64,000 nt of DNA from Rodentibacter myodis (GCF_001999305.1 NZ_MLHQ01000001.1:1-64000), one strand, 5' to 3'; shown: positions 37,874 to 48,426, counted from the stretch's first letter. Notes: generated by a model from the letters alone, not told the origin. Translations and numbers: made by a program.

Positions 37874-40444
37874 CTATTGTTTGGCAATCACATTTCCTTC
37901 CACATAATCTACCGTTACCACACTGCTTGGCAGTAATTTTCCGGAAAGAATTTGTTGTGCCAACGGATTTTCGATTTCCTGTTGAATTGTCCGTTTTAAC
38001 GGACGTGCGCCATAAATTGGGTCATAGCCGACTTCGCCGATGAAATCGATTAAGGCTTCGCTGAATACGATTTCATAACCACGGGTTTCCATACGTTTTG
38101 CCAAGCGAGCCAGTTGAATGCTTGCAATGGCGCGAATATTTTCTTTGGCGAGTGGATGGAATACCACGGTTTCATCAATACGGTTGATAAATTCCGGGCG
38201 GAAATGTTGGCTTACTACCGACATCACCATTTCTTTCATTTCATCATAACTGTTGCTTTGATGTTCTTGGATTAAATGTGAACCCAAGTTAGAGGTCATA
38301 ATCACCACGGTATTGCGGAAATCCACGGTTCTGCCTTGACCATCCGTCAAACGACCGTCATCCAATACTTGTAATAAAATATTGAACACATCGGCGTGGG
38401 CTTTTTCCACTTCATCTAGCAAAATGACGGAATAAGGTCGGCGGCGAACGGCTTCGGTTAAATATCCCCCTTCTTCATAGCCCACATAGCCCGGAGGCGC
38501 ACCCACAAGACGGGAAACGCTGTGTTTTTCCATAAATTCCGACATATCAATACGCACCATTGCATCTTCACTGTCGAACAAGAATTTCGCCAAAGTTTTG
38601 CACAATTCTGTTTTCCCCACACCGGTTGGCCCAAGGAATAAGAAAGAACCAATCGGACGGTTTGGATCGGAAAGCCCTGCACGACTACGGCGAATGGCAT
38701 TTGCTACCGCATCAACCGCTTCATTCTGACCAATCACACGTTTGTGCAATTCTTCTTCCATTCGTAACAATTTTTCTTTTTCGCCTTCCATCATTTTGGA
38801 AACCGGAATGCCCGTGGCTTTAGAAAGTACTTCGGCAATTTCTTCATCGGTTACACGATAGCGCAATAAGGTCATTTCTTTGCCTTCACTGGTTTCCGCT
38901 TGGGCAAGTTGTTTTTCCAATTCAGGAATGCGACCGTATTGCAATTCAGACATTTTATTCAAATCACCGGCTCTGCGGGCTTGTTCCATTTCGGTTTTCG
39001 CCGCATCCAGTTCCTGTTTAATATGTTGCGAGCCGGAAAGGGCGGCTTTTTCCGATTTCCATACTTCTTCTAATTCCGCATATTCCCGTTCTTTGTCGGA
39101 AAGCTCTTTTTCTAACATTTCCAAACGTTTGCGGCTTGCTTCGTCTTCTTCTTTTTTGAGTGCCTGTTGTTCCAATTTTAATTGGATAATACGGCGTTCA
39201 AGACGATCGAGCGGCTCTGGTTTGGAATCAATTTCCATCCGAATGCTGGACGCAGCCTCATCAATTAAGTCAATTGCTTTATCCGGTAATTGACGATCGG
39301 AAATATAACGATGGGAAAGCGTTGCAGCCGCCACAATCGCCGGATCGGTAATATCAACGTGGTGATGAATTTCATAACGCTCTTTTAAACCACGCAAAAT
39401 CGCAATGGTATCTTCCACGCTTGGTTCATCCACAAAGACTTTTTGGAAACGGCGTTCAAGTGCGGCGTCTTTTTCAATATATTGACGATATTCATCAAGC
39501 GTGGTTGCCCCCACGCAGTGCAATTCACCACGTGCCAAACTTGGTTTTAATAAATTGCCGGCATCCATTGCACCATCGGTTTTGCCTGCGCCTACCATTG
39601 TGTGAATTTCATCAATGAATAAAATCACACGACCTTCTTCTTTCGCCAGTTCATTTAATACCGCTTTCAAGCGTTCTTCAAATTCACCACGATATTTTGC
39701 ACCGGCAATTAATGCCCCCATATCCAAAGAAAGCACCCGTTTATTTTTCAATCCTTCCGGCACTTCGCCATTTACAATACGTTGAGCCAAACCTTCCACA
39801 ATGGCGGTTTTCCCGACACCCGGTTCACCAATCAGCACCGGATTGTTTTTCGTACGGCGTTGTAAAACCTGAATGGCTCGGCGGATTTCTTCATCACGTC
39901 CGATAACCGGATCAAGTTTTCCATTTTCGGCGCGCGCGGTTAAATCAATGGTATATTTTTCAAGGGCTTGTCTGCTTTCTTCTGCATTTTGATCGTTCAC
40001 GTTTTGTCCTCCTCGAATATGTTGAATTGCCTGCTCAATTTGTGCTTTTTTCGCACCGCATTTGGTTAACACATCGTTTAACGTGCCACGTTCTTCCAAT
40101 GCCGCAAGCAAAAATAATTCGCTTGAAATAAATTTATCTTGTTTTTGTTGGGCGAGTTTATCGCATAAGTTCAATAAGTTAACCAACTGACGGGAAAGTT
40201 GCACATCGCCGCCATTGCCGGAAACCTGTGGTAATTTGTTCAGTTCATTGTTTAATTCATTACGCAACAGCGCAACATTTACTCCACCGGCAGTTAAAAT
40301 TGGGGCGATTGAGCCGTCTTGTTGATTTAAAAGTGCGGTCAATAAATGCACCGGTTCAATAAATTGATTATCTTTGCCAAGGGCGAGGGATTGGGCTTCG
40401 CTCAAAGCTTGTTGAAATTTTGTGGTAAATTTTTCTATATTCAT
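37874..40444 (-). CDS. clpB: ATP-dependent disaggregase chaperone ClpB
   Basis: 856 residues, full length. Works with DnaK to rescue aggregated proteins. N-terminal Clp_N domain ([19 protein letters not shown]), first AAA+ module with Walker [14 protein letters not shown] (about residue 206), coiled-coil middle domain (about 400-530), second AAA+ module with [14 protein letters not shown] (about 606). A USS lies near its 5' end. Upstream, a CTTGAAA on the minus strand (40525-40531) resembles a sigma-32 -35, but no matching -10 is seen. A tetranucleotide repeat lies in the leader. Confidence 0.96.
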   Translation of the reverse strand: MNIEKFTTKFQQALSEAQSLALGKDNQFIEPVHLLTALLNQQDGSIAPILTAGGVNVALLRNELNNELNKLPQVSGNGGDVQLSRQLVNLLNLCDKLAQQKQDKFISSELFLLAALEERGTLNDVLTKCGAKKAQIEQAIQHIRGGQNVNDQNAEESRQALEKYTIDLTARAENGKLDPVIGRDEEIRRAIQVLQRRTKNNPVLIGEPGVGKTAIVEGLAQRIVNGEVPEGLKNKRVLSLDMGALIAGAKYRGEFEERLKAVLNELAKEEGRVILFIDEIHTMVGAGKTDGAMDAGNLLKPSLARGELHCVGATTLDEYRQYIEKDAALERRFQKVFVDEPSVEDTIAILRGLKERYEIHHHVDITDPAIVAAATLSHRYISDRQLPDKAIDLIDEAASSIRMEIDSKPEPLDRLERRIIQLKLEQQALKKEEDEASRKRLEMLEKELSDKEREYAELEEVWKSEKAALSGSQHIKQELDAAKTEMEQARRAGDLNKMSELQYGRIPELEKQLAQAETSEGKEMTLLRYRVTDEEIAEVLSKATGIPVSKMMEGEKEKLLRMEEELHKRVIGQNEAVDAVANAIRRSRAGLSDPNRPIGSFLFLGPTGVGKTELCKTLAKFLFDSEDAMVRIDMSEFMEKHSVSRLVGAPPGYVGYEEGGYLTEAVRRRPYSVILLDEVEKAHADVFNILLQVLDDGRLTDGQGRTVDFRNTVVIMTSNLGSHLIQEHQSNSYDEMKEMVMSVVSQHFRPEFINRIDETVVFHPLAKENIRAIASIQLARLAKRMETRGYEIVFSEALIDFIGEVGYDPIYGARPLKRTIQQEIENPLAQQILSGKLLPSSVVTVDYVEGNVIAKQ

Positions 40445-40491
40445 TGCTTTTCCTTACTTTGTTATTCGTTATGGCTTTTGCCGTTCACGCC

Positions 40492-40510
40492 AAGTAAGTA
40501 AGTAAGTAAG
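40492..40510. repeat. Tetranucleotide repeat (AAGT)4.75 upstream of clpB
   Basis: AAGT repeated four times plus AAG, in the 141-bp gap between clpB and fau, about 50 bp before the clpB start. Tetranucleotide tracts drive phase variation in Haemophilus, but usually in longer arrays; this short one may be stable. Confidence 0.55.
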
Positions 40511-40585
40511 ATCATTTGGAGGGATTTCAAGAGGAAAAATGAAATATTTTGATTTTATCTATCAAATTTTGTCAGATGATAGGTT

Positions 40586-41152
40586 TTACCCAATCAAAAT
40601 GTCAAATAAGGGGACATCCCAGTGTTCAATCGGCAAGTTTTCAAGCTGTTGGCAAGCGTGGGCTAGCCCGATAGGAATGAAGGATTTTTCCTGCCAATTT
40701 TGCAACGTGCGATCATAAAAACCCCCGCCCATACCAAGACGGTTGCCCTGTTTATCAAACGCAACCAAAGGCGTGAATAGAATATCCAATTTATTTAGCG
40801 GCAACACATTTTGCACATTGAGCTTGGGCTGCCAAATACCAAACCGATTTTGTACCAACGGTGTATCCGGCAAATAACGCAGAAACAACAAATGATGTTT
40901 TGCAAAAGGGTGTAATACCGGCAAAAACACATTCTTATTTTGTTGCCAAAGGGCTTTTATTAATGCACCTGTAGAAATTTCACCGTCAAAGGAAAAATAT
41001 AAAGCAATATTTTGTGCTTGATATTGTTCGATTAGATTTAAGGCTTGAATGGTGATGGATTGTTCCGCTTGCTGTTGCTGAAGTGCGGTCAAATTTGCCC
41101 GTGTTTTGCGAACTTGCTGACGAATTTGTTGGCGTTGTTGCTGAATATTCAT
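40586..41152 (-). CDS. fau: 5-formyltetrahydrofolate cyclo-ligase (Fau/YgfA)
   Basis: 188 residues from the ATG at 41152; a longer in-frame start at 41236 lies inside 6S RNA and is rejected. Converts 5-formyl-THF to methenyl-THF. Substrate-site blocks: ALYFSFDGEIST, and the C-terminal RLGMGGGFYDRTLQNW with the P-loop-like glycines. Directly follows 6S RNA on the same strand, the conserved ssrS-fau pair. One USS near the 5' end. Confidence 0.93.
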   Translation of the reverse strand: MNIQQQRQQIRQQVRKTRANLTALQQQQAEQSITIQALNLIEQYQAQNIALYFSFDGEISTGALIKALWQQNKNVFLPVLHPFAKHHLLFLRYLPDTPLVQNRFGIWQPKLNVQNVLPLNKLDILFTPLVAFDKQGNRLGMGGGFYDRTLQNWQEKSFIPIGLAHACQQLENLPIEHWDVPLFDILIG

Positions 41153-41167
41153 AGAAATGAGCGAAGA

Positions 41168-41372
41168 AGGGACCCGGAGTGCCGTTGCGGGTGGTAGTCC
41201 TTGAACCCGATGGTTCAAGGAAATCGATAAGGTCATTTTTAGGTTTCTTAATTCCTTTATTTTTCATAAGAACAATAAAGGCAAAGCCTACACACCAATG
41301 ACGGGAAACCGATTTATAAGATTTTAAGTATCGGCTCAGGGACATAACCCACTGGCGAACACCCCAGGAAAT
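41168..41372 (-). ncRNA. ssrS: 6S RNA (SsrS), regulator of sigma-70 RNA polymerase
   Basis: Located directly upstream of fau on the same strand, the conserved position. The minus strand reads ATTTCCTGGGGTGTTCGCC near 41372 and CACTCCGGGTCC near 41171; these ends pair fully (with G-U pairs) into the closing stem. Inside are the conserved GTCCCTGAGCCGATA block near the 5' side and the CCTTGAACCATCGGGTTCAAGG hairpin region near the 3' side (its key 8-bp stem is CCTTGAAC/GTTCAAGG), both matching known 6S RNAs. 6S RNA mimics an open promoter and holds RNA polymerase in stationary phase. Ends are approximate, about 200 nt. A TATAGC -10-like element precedes it. Confidence 0.88.
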
Positions 41373-41456
41373 TTTTATGGTGGCTATACTAGCGGAATTG
41401 ACTCGCTTTGACCAGTCTTTATTTTAGATATTTTATTAACGACTTTTTAGCAAGAT

Positions 41457-41846
41457 TTATAACCAATCTTCAAATTTTAAATCGGGTACTCTTTCAAATT
41501 CTTTCACATTATGTGTAATTAAAATGAAATCGTGTGCAATGGCTTGCCCTGCAATCATCGTGTCGTAAGGGCCGATGGGTAACCCCACCTTAGATAAATG
41601 CGCACGAATTTTCCCAGCTTCCATTGCCGAAAGGTGATCAAAAGGAATTTCTTCAAAAATCAATTTATCTAATTTAGCCAGATTTTCCTTTACCTTTTGG
41701 CTTTTATTTGCACCGTAATACAGCTCAAACATCACAATACTTGAAACCACAAAATCATTCGGTGAATGTTGTTTTAAACGGGCAATAAAATTTGGGTGAT
41801 GATTCAATAAAGCGATGACTGCATTTGTATCCAATAAGTATTTCAT
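41457..41846 (-). CDS. vapC: VapC family PIN-domain ribonuclease toxin
   Basis: 129 residues. Acidic PIN residues are visible: Asp6 in YLLDTNAVIALL, a glutamate in MFELYYGA, and aspartate in IGPYDTMIAGQAIA near 100. VapC toxins cut RNA, often initiator tRNA. Its start overlaps the antitoxin stop by 4 bp (ATGA type), the usual coupling. It lies between zapA and 6S RNA, where no other gene is usually found. Confidence 0.9.
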   Translation of the reverse strand: MKYLLDTNAVIALLNHHPNFIARLKQHSPNDFVVSSIVMFELYYGANKSQKVKENLAKLDKLIFEEIPFDHLSAMEAGKIRAHLSKVGLPIGPYDTMIAGQAIAHDFILITHNVKEFERVPDLKFEDWL

Positions 41847-42091
41847 TTAAATACCGCCCAATCACGCGTTTGATTTTGCTCGGTGCGTAGTTCATTTACC
41901 GCTTTTTCTAAACTAGGATCCGGATCGCCCAATTCATCCAGCCAAGACCAATCATCGGGAATGGATTCAATCACGACTTTATTGCCTTGTTTTGTTAAAC
42001 GAACTTCTTTCCCCACAAAACGAAATTCTTTTGGTAAACGTAATGCTTGTGAGTTGCCGGTCCAAAAAAGTTTTGCGATAGCGACTTCCAT
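41843..42091 (-). CDS. vapB: VapB family antitoxin (AbrB/MazE-type)
   Basis: 82 residues. N-terminal swapped-hairpin DNA-binding segment (AKLFWTGNSQALRLPKEFRF) and an acidic, Trp-rich C-terminal tail for toxin binding. It neutralises VapC and represses the pair. Upstream, GTATATAC (42123-42130) and nearby AT-rich repeats could be the operator. The short GG-containing upstream stretch serves as ribosome site. Confidence 0.9.
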   Translation of the reverse strand: MEVAIAKLFWTGNSQALRLPKEFRFVGKEVRLTKQGNKVVIESIPDDWSWLDELGDPDPSLEKAVNELRTEQNQTRDWAVFK

Positions 42092-42164
42092 TTCTTACCC
42101 TTTCAATAAATACATATTAAAAGTATATACAAAATAAAATTGAGTGACAATTAAGTCGGTAATA

Positions 42165-42196
42165 TCAAAATAAAAAAAACGGCTGAAAAATCAGCC
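42165..42196 (-). terminator. Rho-independent terminator of zapA
   Basis: On the minus strand GGCTGA and TCAGCC form a 6-bp stem with a 4-nt loop, followed by GTTTTTTTTATTTTG. It ends zapA, and separates it from vapBC. Confidence 0.85.
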
Positions 42197-42212
42197 GCAC
42201 TTTTTAATTAGC

Positions 42213-42509
42213 TTATCCTTTTGCTTGTCGAATACTCTCCAACGAATGATCCAACTGCTGAATTCTGGTTTTCAGCACATCTTCAATTTGGGCATTTTTG
42301 TTTTTTTCTTGGGTTAATTCAAAACTTAAATTCAAGGCAACGATGGAAAGCACACGATCAAGCTGAATCAAACCGGTTTTTTCTTTCATTTCGGAAACCA
42401 ACGCATCTAAATTTCGAGCCGCCTGACGCAACGCCTCCTCTTGTTCTTGAGGCACATTTAAACGTAAGACTTGCCCTAATACGACAATTTCAACCGATTT
42501 TAATGACAT
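42213..42509 (-). CDS. zapA: Cell division protein ZapA
   Basis: 98 residues from the ATG at 42509, which has AAAGGAAA before it; a longer open frame to 42614 is not used. ZapA bundles FtsZ at the division ring. Start MSLKSVEIVVLGQVLRLNVP and the helical dimer region (EEALRQAARNLDALVSEM) are typical. Divergent from polA. In other gammaproteobacteria 6S RNA follows at once; here vapBC intervenes. Confidence 0.88.
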   Translation of the reverse strand: MSLKSVEIVVLGQVLRLNVPQEQEEALRQAARNLDALVSEMKEKTGLIQLDRVLSIVALNLSFELTQEKNKNAQIEDVLKTRIQQLDHSLESIRQAKG

Positions 42510-42631
42510 TGTATTTCCTTTGTATTTCCATTTTGAATGGGCGGCATTATGCCATAGCCAAGTTTTTTCGTCATATACTTTAGGGTTAATTGGCGAGCTT
42601 TTATCCGTTCGCACCCCTTTCTAATTTACGC

Positions 42632-42637
42632 TATAAT
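42632..42637 (+). promoter_or_regulatory. -10 element for polA
   Basis: TATAAT 32 bp before the polA ATG. No convincing -35 at the expected distance, so the call rests on the -10 and position. Confidence 0.4.
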
Positions 42638-42668
42638 GCGGCAATTTTTCCCTTCAAACGAGATTTAT

Positions 42669-45461
42669 ATGGCACAAATTGCAGCAAATCCACTGGTGTT
42701 AGTGGACGGTTCTTCTTATTTATATCGCGCATTTCACGCTTTTCCCCCTTTAACCAATTCCGCAGGCGAACCTACCGGTGCAATGTACGGCGTGTTGAAT
42801 ATGCTTAAAAGCCTGATTTCACAGGTACAACCCAGCCATATTGCCGTGGTATTTGATGCCAAAGGGAAAACCTTCCGCGATGAAATGTTTGAGCAATATA
42901 AATCTCATCGCCCCCCAATGCCGGATGATCTACGTAAACAAATTCAACCGCTACACGATATTATTCGTGCGCTCGGTATTCCGCTTTTATCGGTAGAAGG
43001 TGTGGAAGCGGACGATGTGATTGGCACACTCGCCGTACAGGCTTCCCGAGCGGGTAAAAAAGTGCTGATCAGCACCGGTGATAAGGATATGGCACAGTTG
43101 GTTGATGACAACATTATGCTTATCAACACAATGAATAATACCTTGTTAGATCGTGAAGGGGTGATTGAAAAATACGGCATTCCGCCGGAACTCATTATTG
43201 ATTACCTTGCCTTAATGGGCGACAGTGCCGATAACATTCCCGGTGTGGCAGGCGTGGGCGAAAAAACGGCTTTAGGGCTTTTACAAGGTATCGGCAGTAT
43301 GGCGGAAATTTATGCCAACCTTGAAAAAGTGGCGGAATTGCCGATTCGGGGGGCAAAAAAATTGGGCGATAAATTGCTTGCGGAAAAACCAATGGCGGAT
43401 TTGTCCTATGCCCTTGCCACCATTAAAACGGATGTCGCACTCAGCATTACGCCGGAAGAATTATTACTCGGTGAAAGCCAAAATGATCGGCTCACCGAAT
43501 ATTTTGGGCGTTATGAATTTAAACGTTGGTTAAATGAGGTGATGAACGGTGCGGATTCCATCACGCAAACCACCGAACAAGCGGTAAAAATGAGTGGTTA
43601 TCAGGCAACACCGAGCAACACAAGTGCGGTTGAAAATCCCCCTGAAATTCACATTGATCGCAGTCAATACGAAACCTTATTGACCGAAACGGATCTCCAA
43701 CGTTGGATTGAAAAACTTTCGCAAGCTCCATTATTCGCCTTGGATACAGAAACCGACAATCTGGATTATATGGCGGCAAATTTAGTCGGACTTTCTTTTG
43801 CTTTAGAAAATGGTGAAGCCGCCTACCTTCCGCTGCAATTAGATTATCTCGGTGCGCCAAAAACCTTAGAAAAAACGACCGCACTTTCAGCCTTAAAACC
43901 GATTTTAGAAAATGCCAATATCAAAAAAGTGGGACAAAATATCAAATATGATCTCACCATTTTGGCACGCCACGGTATTGAGGTGCAGGGTGTCGCCTTT
44001 GATACAATGCTTGAATCTTATGTATTAAATAGCACCGGTCGCCATAATATGGATGACCTTGCCAAACGCTATTTAGGACATCAAACCATCAGCTTTGAAG
44101 ACATCGCCGGTAAAGGCAAAAATCAACTCACCTTCAATCAAATTCCATTGGAACAGGCTGCCGAATATGCGGCGGAAGATGCCGATGTCACGATGAAATT
44201 GCAGCAAACCTTATGGGCAAAATTGCAAGAAACACCAAGCCTTGCAACACTTTTTGAAGAAATGGAATTACCCTTGTTAAGCGTACTTTCCCGAATGGAA
44301 CGCACCGGCGTATTGATTGACAGTGATGCACTCTTTCTACAATCAAACGAAATTGCCGCCAGATTGACCGCACTTGAACAGCAAGCCTACGAATTGGCAG
44401 GGCAAACTTTCAACCTTGCCTCAACAAAACAATTACAAGAGATTTTATTTGATAAACTCGGCTTGCCGGTGCTGCAAAAAACACCGAAAGGCGCACCTTC
44501 CACCAATGAAGAAGTATTAGAAGAACTGGCTTATAGCCACGCATTACCCAAAGTATTGGTGGAACACCGTGGATTGAGCAAGCTGAAATCCACCTACACC
44601 GATAAGCTGCCACAAATGGTCAATGCCGAAACAGGGCGGGTGCATACCTCATATCATCAAGCCGTGACTGCCACGGGGCGTTTATCTTCCAGCGATCCAA
44701 ATTTGCAGAATATTCCGATTCGTCACGACGAAGGTCGCCGTATCCGCCAAGCTTTTATTGCACGTGAGGGCTATTCCATCGTTGCGGCGGACTACTCTCA
44801 AATCGAACTCCGCATTATGGCGCATTTGTCGGAAGATCAGGGCTTAATTAATGCCTTCACGCAAGGACAGGATATTCACCGTGCAACTGCGGCAGAAATT
44901 TTTGGCGTACCGCCCGATGAAGTAACAAGCGAGCAACGCCGCAATGCCAAAGCCATTAACTTCGGTTTAATTTATGGAATGTCCGCTTTCGGGCTTTCAC
45001 GCCAACTGGGTATTCCCCGCCCTGACGCGCAAAAATATATGGATTTATATTTCCAACGCTACCCCGGTGTACAAACCTTTATGAGCAATATTCGTGAAAA
45101 AGCCAAAGCACAGGGCTATGTGGAAACCTTATTTGGTCGCCGCTTGTATTTGCCGGACATTAACTCAAGCAATGCAATGCGCCGTAAAGGGGCGGAACGT
45201 GTGGCAATCAACGCACCAATGCAAGGGACGGCTGCCGATATTATTAAACGTGCGATGATTAAATTAGATGAATTGGTACGCAACGATCCCGATATTGAAA
45301 TGATTATGCAGGTTCACGATGAATTGGTGTTTGAAGTGCGGTCGGAAAAAGTTGAGTTTTATCGCTCACAGATCAAACAATATATGGAAGCCGCCGCAAA
45401 TCTTGTCGTGCCATTAATCGTGGAAGTGGGCGTAGGAAAAAATTGGGACGAGGCGCATTAA
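42669..45461 (+). CDS. polA: DNA polymerase I
   Basis: 930 residues from the ATG at 42669 ([20 protein letters not shown]); the open frame starts earlier at 42636 but that ATG overlaps the -10. All three activities look present: 5' nuclease domain (residues 1 to about 290, [15 protein letters not shown]), 3'-5' proofreading domain with an intact [12 protein letters not shown] acidic motif (about 368), and the polymerase domain with [16 protein letters not shown] and [10 protein letters not shown]. Several USSs are inside (for example near 43621 and 45331). Confidence 0.96.
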   Translation: MAQIAANPLVLVDGSSYLYRAFHAFPPLTNSAGEPTGAMYGVLNMLKSLISQVQPSHIAVVFDAKGKTFRDEMFEQYKSHRPPMPDDLRKQIQPLHDIIRALGIPLLSVEGVEADDVIGTLAVQASRAGKKVLISTGDKDMAQLVDDNIMLINTMNNTLLDREGVIEKYGIPPELIIDYLALMGDSADNIPGVAGVGEKTALGLLQGIGSMAEIYANLEKVAELPIRGAKKLGDKLLAEKPMADLSYALATIKTDVALSITPEELLLGESQNDRLTEYFGRYEFKRWLNEVMNGADSITQTTEQAVKMSGYQATPSNTSAVENPPEIHIDRSQYETLLTETDLQRWIEKLSQAPLFALDTETDNLDYMAANLVGLSFALENGEAAYLPLQLDYLGAPKTLEKTTALSALKPILENANIKKVGQNIKYDLTILARHGIEVQGVAFDTMLESYVLNSTGRHNMDDLAKRYLGHQTISFEDIAGKGKNQLTFNQIPLEQAAEYAAEDADVTMKLQQTLWAKLQETPSLATLFEEMELPLLSVLSRMERTGVLIDSDALFLQSNEIAARLTALEQQAYELAGQTFNLASTKQLQEILFDKLGLPVLQKTPKGAPSTNEEVLEELAYSHALPKVLVEHRGLSKLKSTYTDKLPQMVNAETGRVHTSYHQAVTATGRLSSSDPNLQNIPIRHDEGRRIRQAFIAREGYSIVAADYSQIELRIMAHLSEDQGLINAFTQGQDIHRATAAEIFGVPPDEVTSEQRRNAKAINFGLIYGMSAFGLSRQLGIPRPDAQKYMDLYFQRYPGVQTFMSNIREKAKAQGYVETLFGRRLYLPDINSSNAMRRKGAERVAINAPMQGTAADIIKRAMIKLDELVRNDPDIEMIMQVHDELVFEVRSEKVEFYRSQIKQYMEAAANLVVPLIVEVGVGKNWDEAH

Positions 45462-45476
45462 GGTTAAGGAAATAAT

Positions 45477-45794
45477 ATGACACACAAAATCATTCGCAGT
45501 GCAGATTTCACCGCAGCCCGTGCATGGGGCGCTTTAGATATCACCGAAATGAACGGTATCAGCGTACGTTTGCATTGGACGAACGCACCTTACAAATGGC
45601 ACATTAATGACGGCGAGGAAGTGTTTGTCGTGATGAACGGCAAGGTGGAAATGCACTATAAAGAACAGGGTGAAACCAAAAGCGTGTTATTGGAAACCGG
45701 CGACATTTTCTACGCAGGCATCGGCACCGAACATATTGCTCACCCACAGGGCGAAGCACGAATTTTAGTGATTGAAAAGGCGGGCAGTGTTTAA
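45477..45794 (+). CDS. Small cupin-domain protein
   Basis: 105 residues, one cupin fold: the first motif WHINDGEEVFVVMNGKVEMH (metal-ligand His and Glu) and the second GDIFYAGIGTEHIAHP. Only 15 bp after polA, with AAGGAAATA before the ATG. Related proteins bind a metal and a small molecule, but the substrate cannot be told. A USS pair follows. Confidence 0.75.
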   Translation: MTHKIIRSADFTAARAWGALDITEMNGISVRLHWTNAPYKWHINDGEEVFVVMNGKVEMHYKEQGETKSVLLETGDIFYAGIGTEHIAHPQGEARILVIEKAGSV

Positions 45795-45808
45795 CCTATA
45801 AAGACAAA

Positions 45809-45847
45809 AAGTGCGGTTAAAAAATATTGAAAATTTCAACCGCACTT
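45809..45847 (+). terminator. Inverted uptake-signal pair
   Basis: AAGTGCGGTT at 45809 and AACCGCACTT ending 45847 can pair. It lies between the cupin gene and cyuA, with only a short T-run after it. Confidence 0.5.
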
Positions 45848-45882
45848 TACAAGAAAAACAACCATAATTTGAGACCATTTTT

Positions 45883-47187
45883 ATGATTGAAAACAGATTG
45901 GAACACATTGAAAACCCATTAATTGCCATCGTTAAACGTGATGTCGTACCGGCATTAGGCTGCACCGAACCTATCTCTCTTGCCCTTGCTTCCGCAACCG
46001 CCGCAAAATATTTAGGCAAAATTCCAACAAAAATTAAAGCCAAAGTCTCTCCCAATTTAATGAAAAACGGCTTGGGTGTCGCCGTGCCGGGGACGGGAAT
46101 GGTCGGGCTACCCATTGCTGCCGCGGTGGGGGCATTGGGAGGTGATCCTGAGGGGGGCTTGGAAGTATTGAAACATATCACGCTGGAACAAGTCGCCAAT
46201 GCAAAAGCAATGTTGGAGAACAAATTGGTTTTTGTGGATATTCATCCAACGGAGCATATTTTGTATTCTGAAGCCATACTTTTTGCCGAGAATGATTGGG
46301 TGAAAGTCATTATTCAAGATCAACATACCAATGTCATTTTGATTGAAAAAAACGGCGAAATATTATTTGAGAAAGCGCAGAATGAATGTGTTGATGGCGA
46401 TCCCTATGATATTTTCAAACAAGTTACCGCACGCGAGATTTTCGATTTTTCCTGCCAAGTAGCATTAGACAAAATTCGTTTTATTGGGCAGGCGGCAGAA
46501 CTCAACCGCGCACTTTCTAATGAAGGGCTACGTACCGATTATGGCTTACATATTGGCAGAACCTTGCGTAAACAGGTTGGCAGCGGTTTAATTTCTGATG
46601 ATTTACTGAGCAAAATTATGATTGAAACCACCGCCGCTTCCGATGCCCGAATGGGCGGTGCAACCTTGCCTGCAATGAGCAATTCCGGCTCGGGCAACCA
46701 AGGCATTGCGGCAACAATGCCGGTGGTCGTGGTGGCGGATTTCTTAAAGGTTGATGAAGAAAAACGCCTGCGTGCCTTATTTTTATCCCATTTAGTGGCA
46801 ATTTATATTCACAGCAAATTACCCAAATTATCTGCCCTTTGTGCCGTGACCACCGCCGCAATGGGAAGTTGTGCCGGCGTTGCCTATTTGCTTACCGGCA
46901 AGTTTGAAACCGTCAGTATGGGAATTTGCAGTATGATCGGCGATATTAGCGGCATTATTTGCGATGGCGCGGCAAACAGTTGCGCAATGAAAGTCTCCAC
47001 CAGTGTCGCCAGTGGTTATAAATCCGTGCTGATGGCAATGGACGAAACCCACGTTACCGGCAACGAAGGCATTGTTGAACACGACCTCGACCGCACCATT
47101 GACAACCTCTGTTCCATTGCCTCAAAAAGTATGCAGCACATTGATCGCCAAGTGATTGAAATTATGGTGAGCAAGCCTTGTCCATAA
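45883..47187 (+). CDS. cyuA: L-cysteine desulfidase/UPF0597 family protein CyuA (YhaM)
   Basis: 434 residues, related to the alpha chain of iron-sulfur L-serine dehydratase. CyuA breaks L-cysteine to pyruvate, ammonia and sulfide and helps anaerobic cysteine use. Cysteines fit for a 4Fe-4S cluster are in PALGCTEPISLALASA, SALCAVTTAAMGSCAGVAYL and GIICDGAANSCAMKVS. Glycine-rich NLMKNGLGVAVPGTGMVGLP is also typical. The transporter CyuP is not adjacent. A USS follows at about 47198. Confidence 0.87.
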   Translation: MIENRLEHIENPLIAIVKRDVVPALGCTEPISLALASATAAKYLGKIPTKIKAKVSPNLMKNGLGVAVPGTGMVGLPIAAAVGALGGDPEGGLEVLKHITLEQVANAKAMLENKLVFVDIHPTEHILYSEAILFAENDWVKVIIQDQHTNVILIEKNGEILFEKAQNECVDGDPYDIFKQVTAREIFDFSCQVALDKIRFIGQAAELNRALSNEGLRTDYGLHIGRTLRKQVGSGLISDDLLSKIMIETTAASDARMGGATLPAMSNSGSGNQGIAATMPVVVVADFLKVDEEKRLRALFLSHLVAIYIHSKLPKLSALCAVTTAAMGSCAGVAYLLTGKFETVSMGICSMIGDISGIICDGAANSCAMKVSTSVASGYKSVLMAMDETHVTGNEGIVEHDLDRTIDNLCSIASKSMQHIDRQVIEIMVSKPCP

Positions 47188-47311
47188 TGGTGTTTCAAGT
47201 GCGGTCAAAATTTATCGTATTTTTTATATAAAATAACACCACAAAATCAGAATAACGTGATTCGTAAGGGCGTCAAGTTTGGCGTCCTTAATATTTAAGA
47301 GCTTCAATATT

Positions 47312-47815
47312 TCATTTTAATGTGATGGCATTAGCAAAACAGGCTATTTTGCATTCCCCACAACCATTGCATACTTCACTATTCACCGTTAATGTTGGCG
47401 AAATGGCTTGTTGTGGGCAGGAAGTTTGACAGTCGGTGCAGGGTTGGTGTTGTTTGATTAAACAATCAGAAGAAAATTGTGGGCGGAGAAAGGTATCTGC
47501 CGCAAAACTTGGGTGTAATGCTTTTGTTGGGCAGGCTTTGGCACATTTTCCGCAGAAATCACAAGAGGCATAATCAATTTCAAGCACGGCTTGATGTTGT
47601 GCTAATCGAATTAATCCATTGGGACAGGCAGAAACACATTCACCGCAGCCATTACAGGCGACATCAAATAAATCTTTCCGTGCGGCAAAAGGGGGAAGCG
47701 TTCGATGAAATTTATCCTCAACCAATTCCCCCGCAGCGAACAAACTGCGAAATAAACCGCGGCGGGAGATTTGATGATGACTTAAATAAGCCTGATAGTA
47801 AGCCTCGTTTTTCAT
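47312..47815 (-). CDS. NapF-like ferredoxin of the dms operon
   Basis: 167 residues with three to four 4Fe-4S ferredoxin-like clusters: CNGCGECVSACP, CDFCGKCAKACP, CTDCQTSCP and CNGCGECKIACF. NapF-type proteins act in the cytoplasm on the maturation of molybdo-enzymes. The N-terminal SRRGLFRSLFAAGEL resembles a twin-arginine motif but is typical of NapF, which stays inside. Its ATG overlaps the chaperone stop (TAATG). Last gene of the operon. Confidence 0.85.
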   Translation of the reverse strand: MKNEAYYQAYLSHHQISRRGLFRSLFAAGELVEDKFHRTLPPFAARKDLFDVACNGCGECVSACPNGLIRLAQHQAVLEIDYASCDFCGKCAKACPTKALHPSFAADTFLRPQFSSDCLIKQHQPCTDCQTSCPQQAISPTLTVNSEVCNGCGECKIACFANAITLK

Positions 47816-48426
47816 TATCGGTAAAACTTCATTTTCGGCACATCAATATGCAATGTACTTTTCCAGTATTCCAACACTTGTTCGGTGAGTATCGCCAATC
47901 CTTGATAGAAAGGGGCATTTTCAACTTCGGTTAGCAAGGTTAGAAAATGCAACGCCCAAGTTAAAAAATGTTCACGCAGAAATTCCACCACCAAGTGCGG
48001 TCGATTTTCCGCAAGATAAGCGGCGAGCAGCAGCATTAAACCGATGTGATCTTCCGGCTCGTCTTGTTGTGATTGAAACGCAATTTGATGTCGATGAAGA
48101 AAATCACGCAAAGCAAGTAACGAATTGCCAAAAATCACAGATTCAGGATCAAGATAAACCGATCCCCAAGGCGGTGTGGGGAGTGCATTTGGCCCAATAA
48201 ATAAACGTTGATATTGTTCGCCGAGATCTTGATTTAAGCCCTGTTCAATAAGTGCGGTCATTTTTTCACGTGTTTTTTCATCAAACGTTATTTCCCAATC
48301 CTGCGTCCAATTCCGTTGACGAAAGAAGTTTAAAATTCCCTCAAGGCGGGGATCATTCGGTTCATAATAAAAAGCCGCCCCGAGTAAACGCCCGTAAAGG
48401 GAAATTTGTTCAAAAAGATCTTGCAT
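47815..48426 (-). CDS. dmsD: DmsD/TorD family chaperone
   Basis: 203 residues, an all-helical TorD-fold protein. It binds the twin-arginine leader of DmsA and keeps it inside until the cofactor is in. Family marks: EQYQRLFIGPNALPTPPWGS(VYLD) and DHIGLMLLLAAYLAEN. Lies 36 bp after dmsC. Two USSs inside. Confidence 0.85.
   Translation of the reverse strand: MQDLFEQISLYGRLLGAAFYYEPNDPRLEGILNFFRQRNWTQDWEITFDEKTREKMTALIEQGLNQDLGEQYQRLFIGPNALPTPPWGSVYLDPESVIFGNSLLALRDFLHRHQIAFQSQQDEPEDHIGLMLLLAAYLAENRPHLVVEFLREHFLTWALHFLTLLTEVENAPFYQGLAILTEQVLEYWKSTLHIDVPKMKFYR

Noticed and set aside
40511-40545. Heat-shock (sigma-32) promoter for clpB
   Set aside because: CTTGAAA matches the -35, but no CCCCAT-like -10 lies at the right distance, so the promoter is not called.
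40986-41345. 119-codon open frame on the minus strand overlapping fau and 6S RNA
   Set aside because: It covers the 6S RNA gene in full and reads out of frame through fau; low-complexity translation, no ribosome site.
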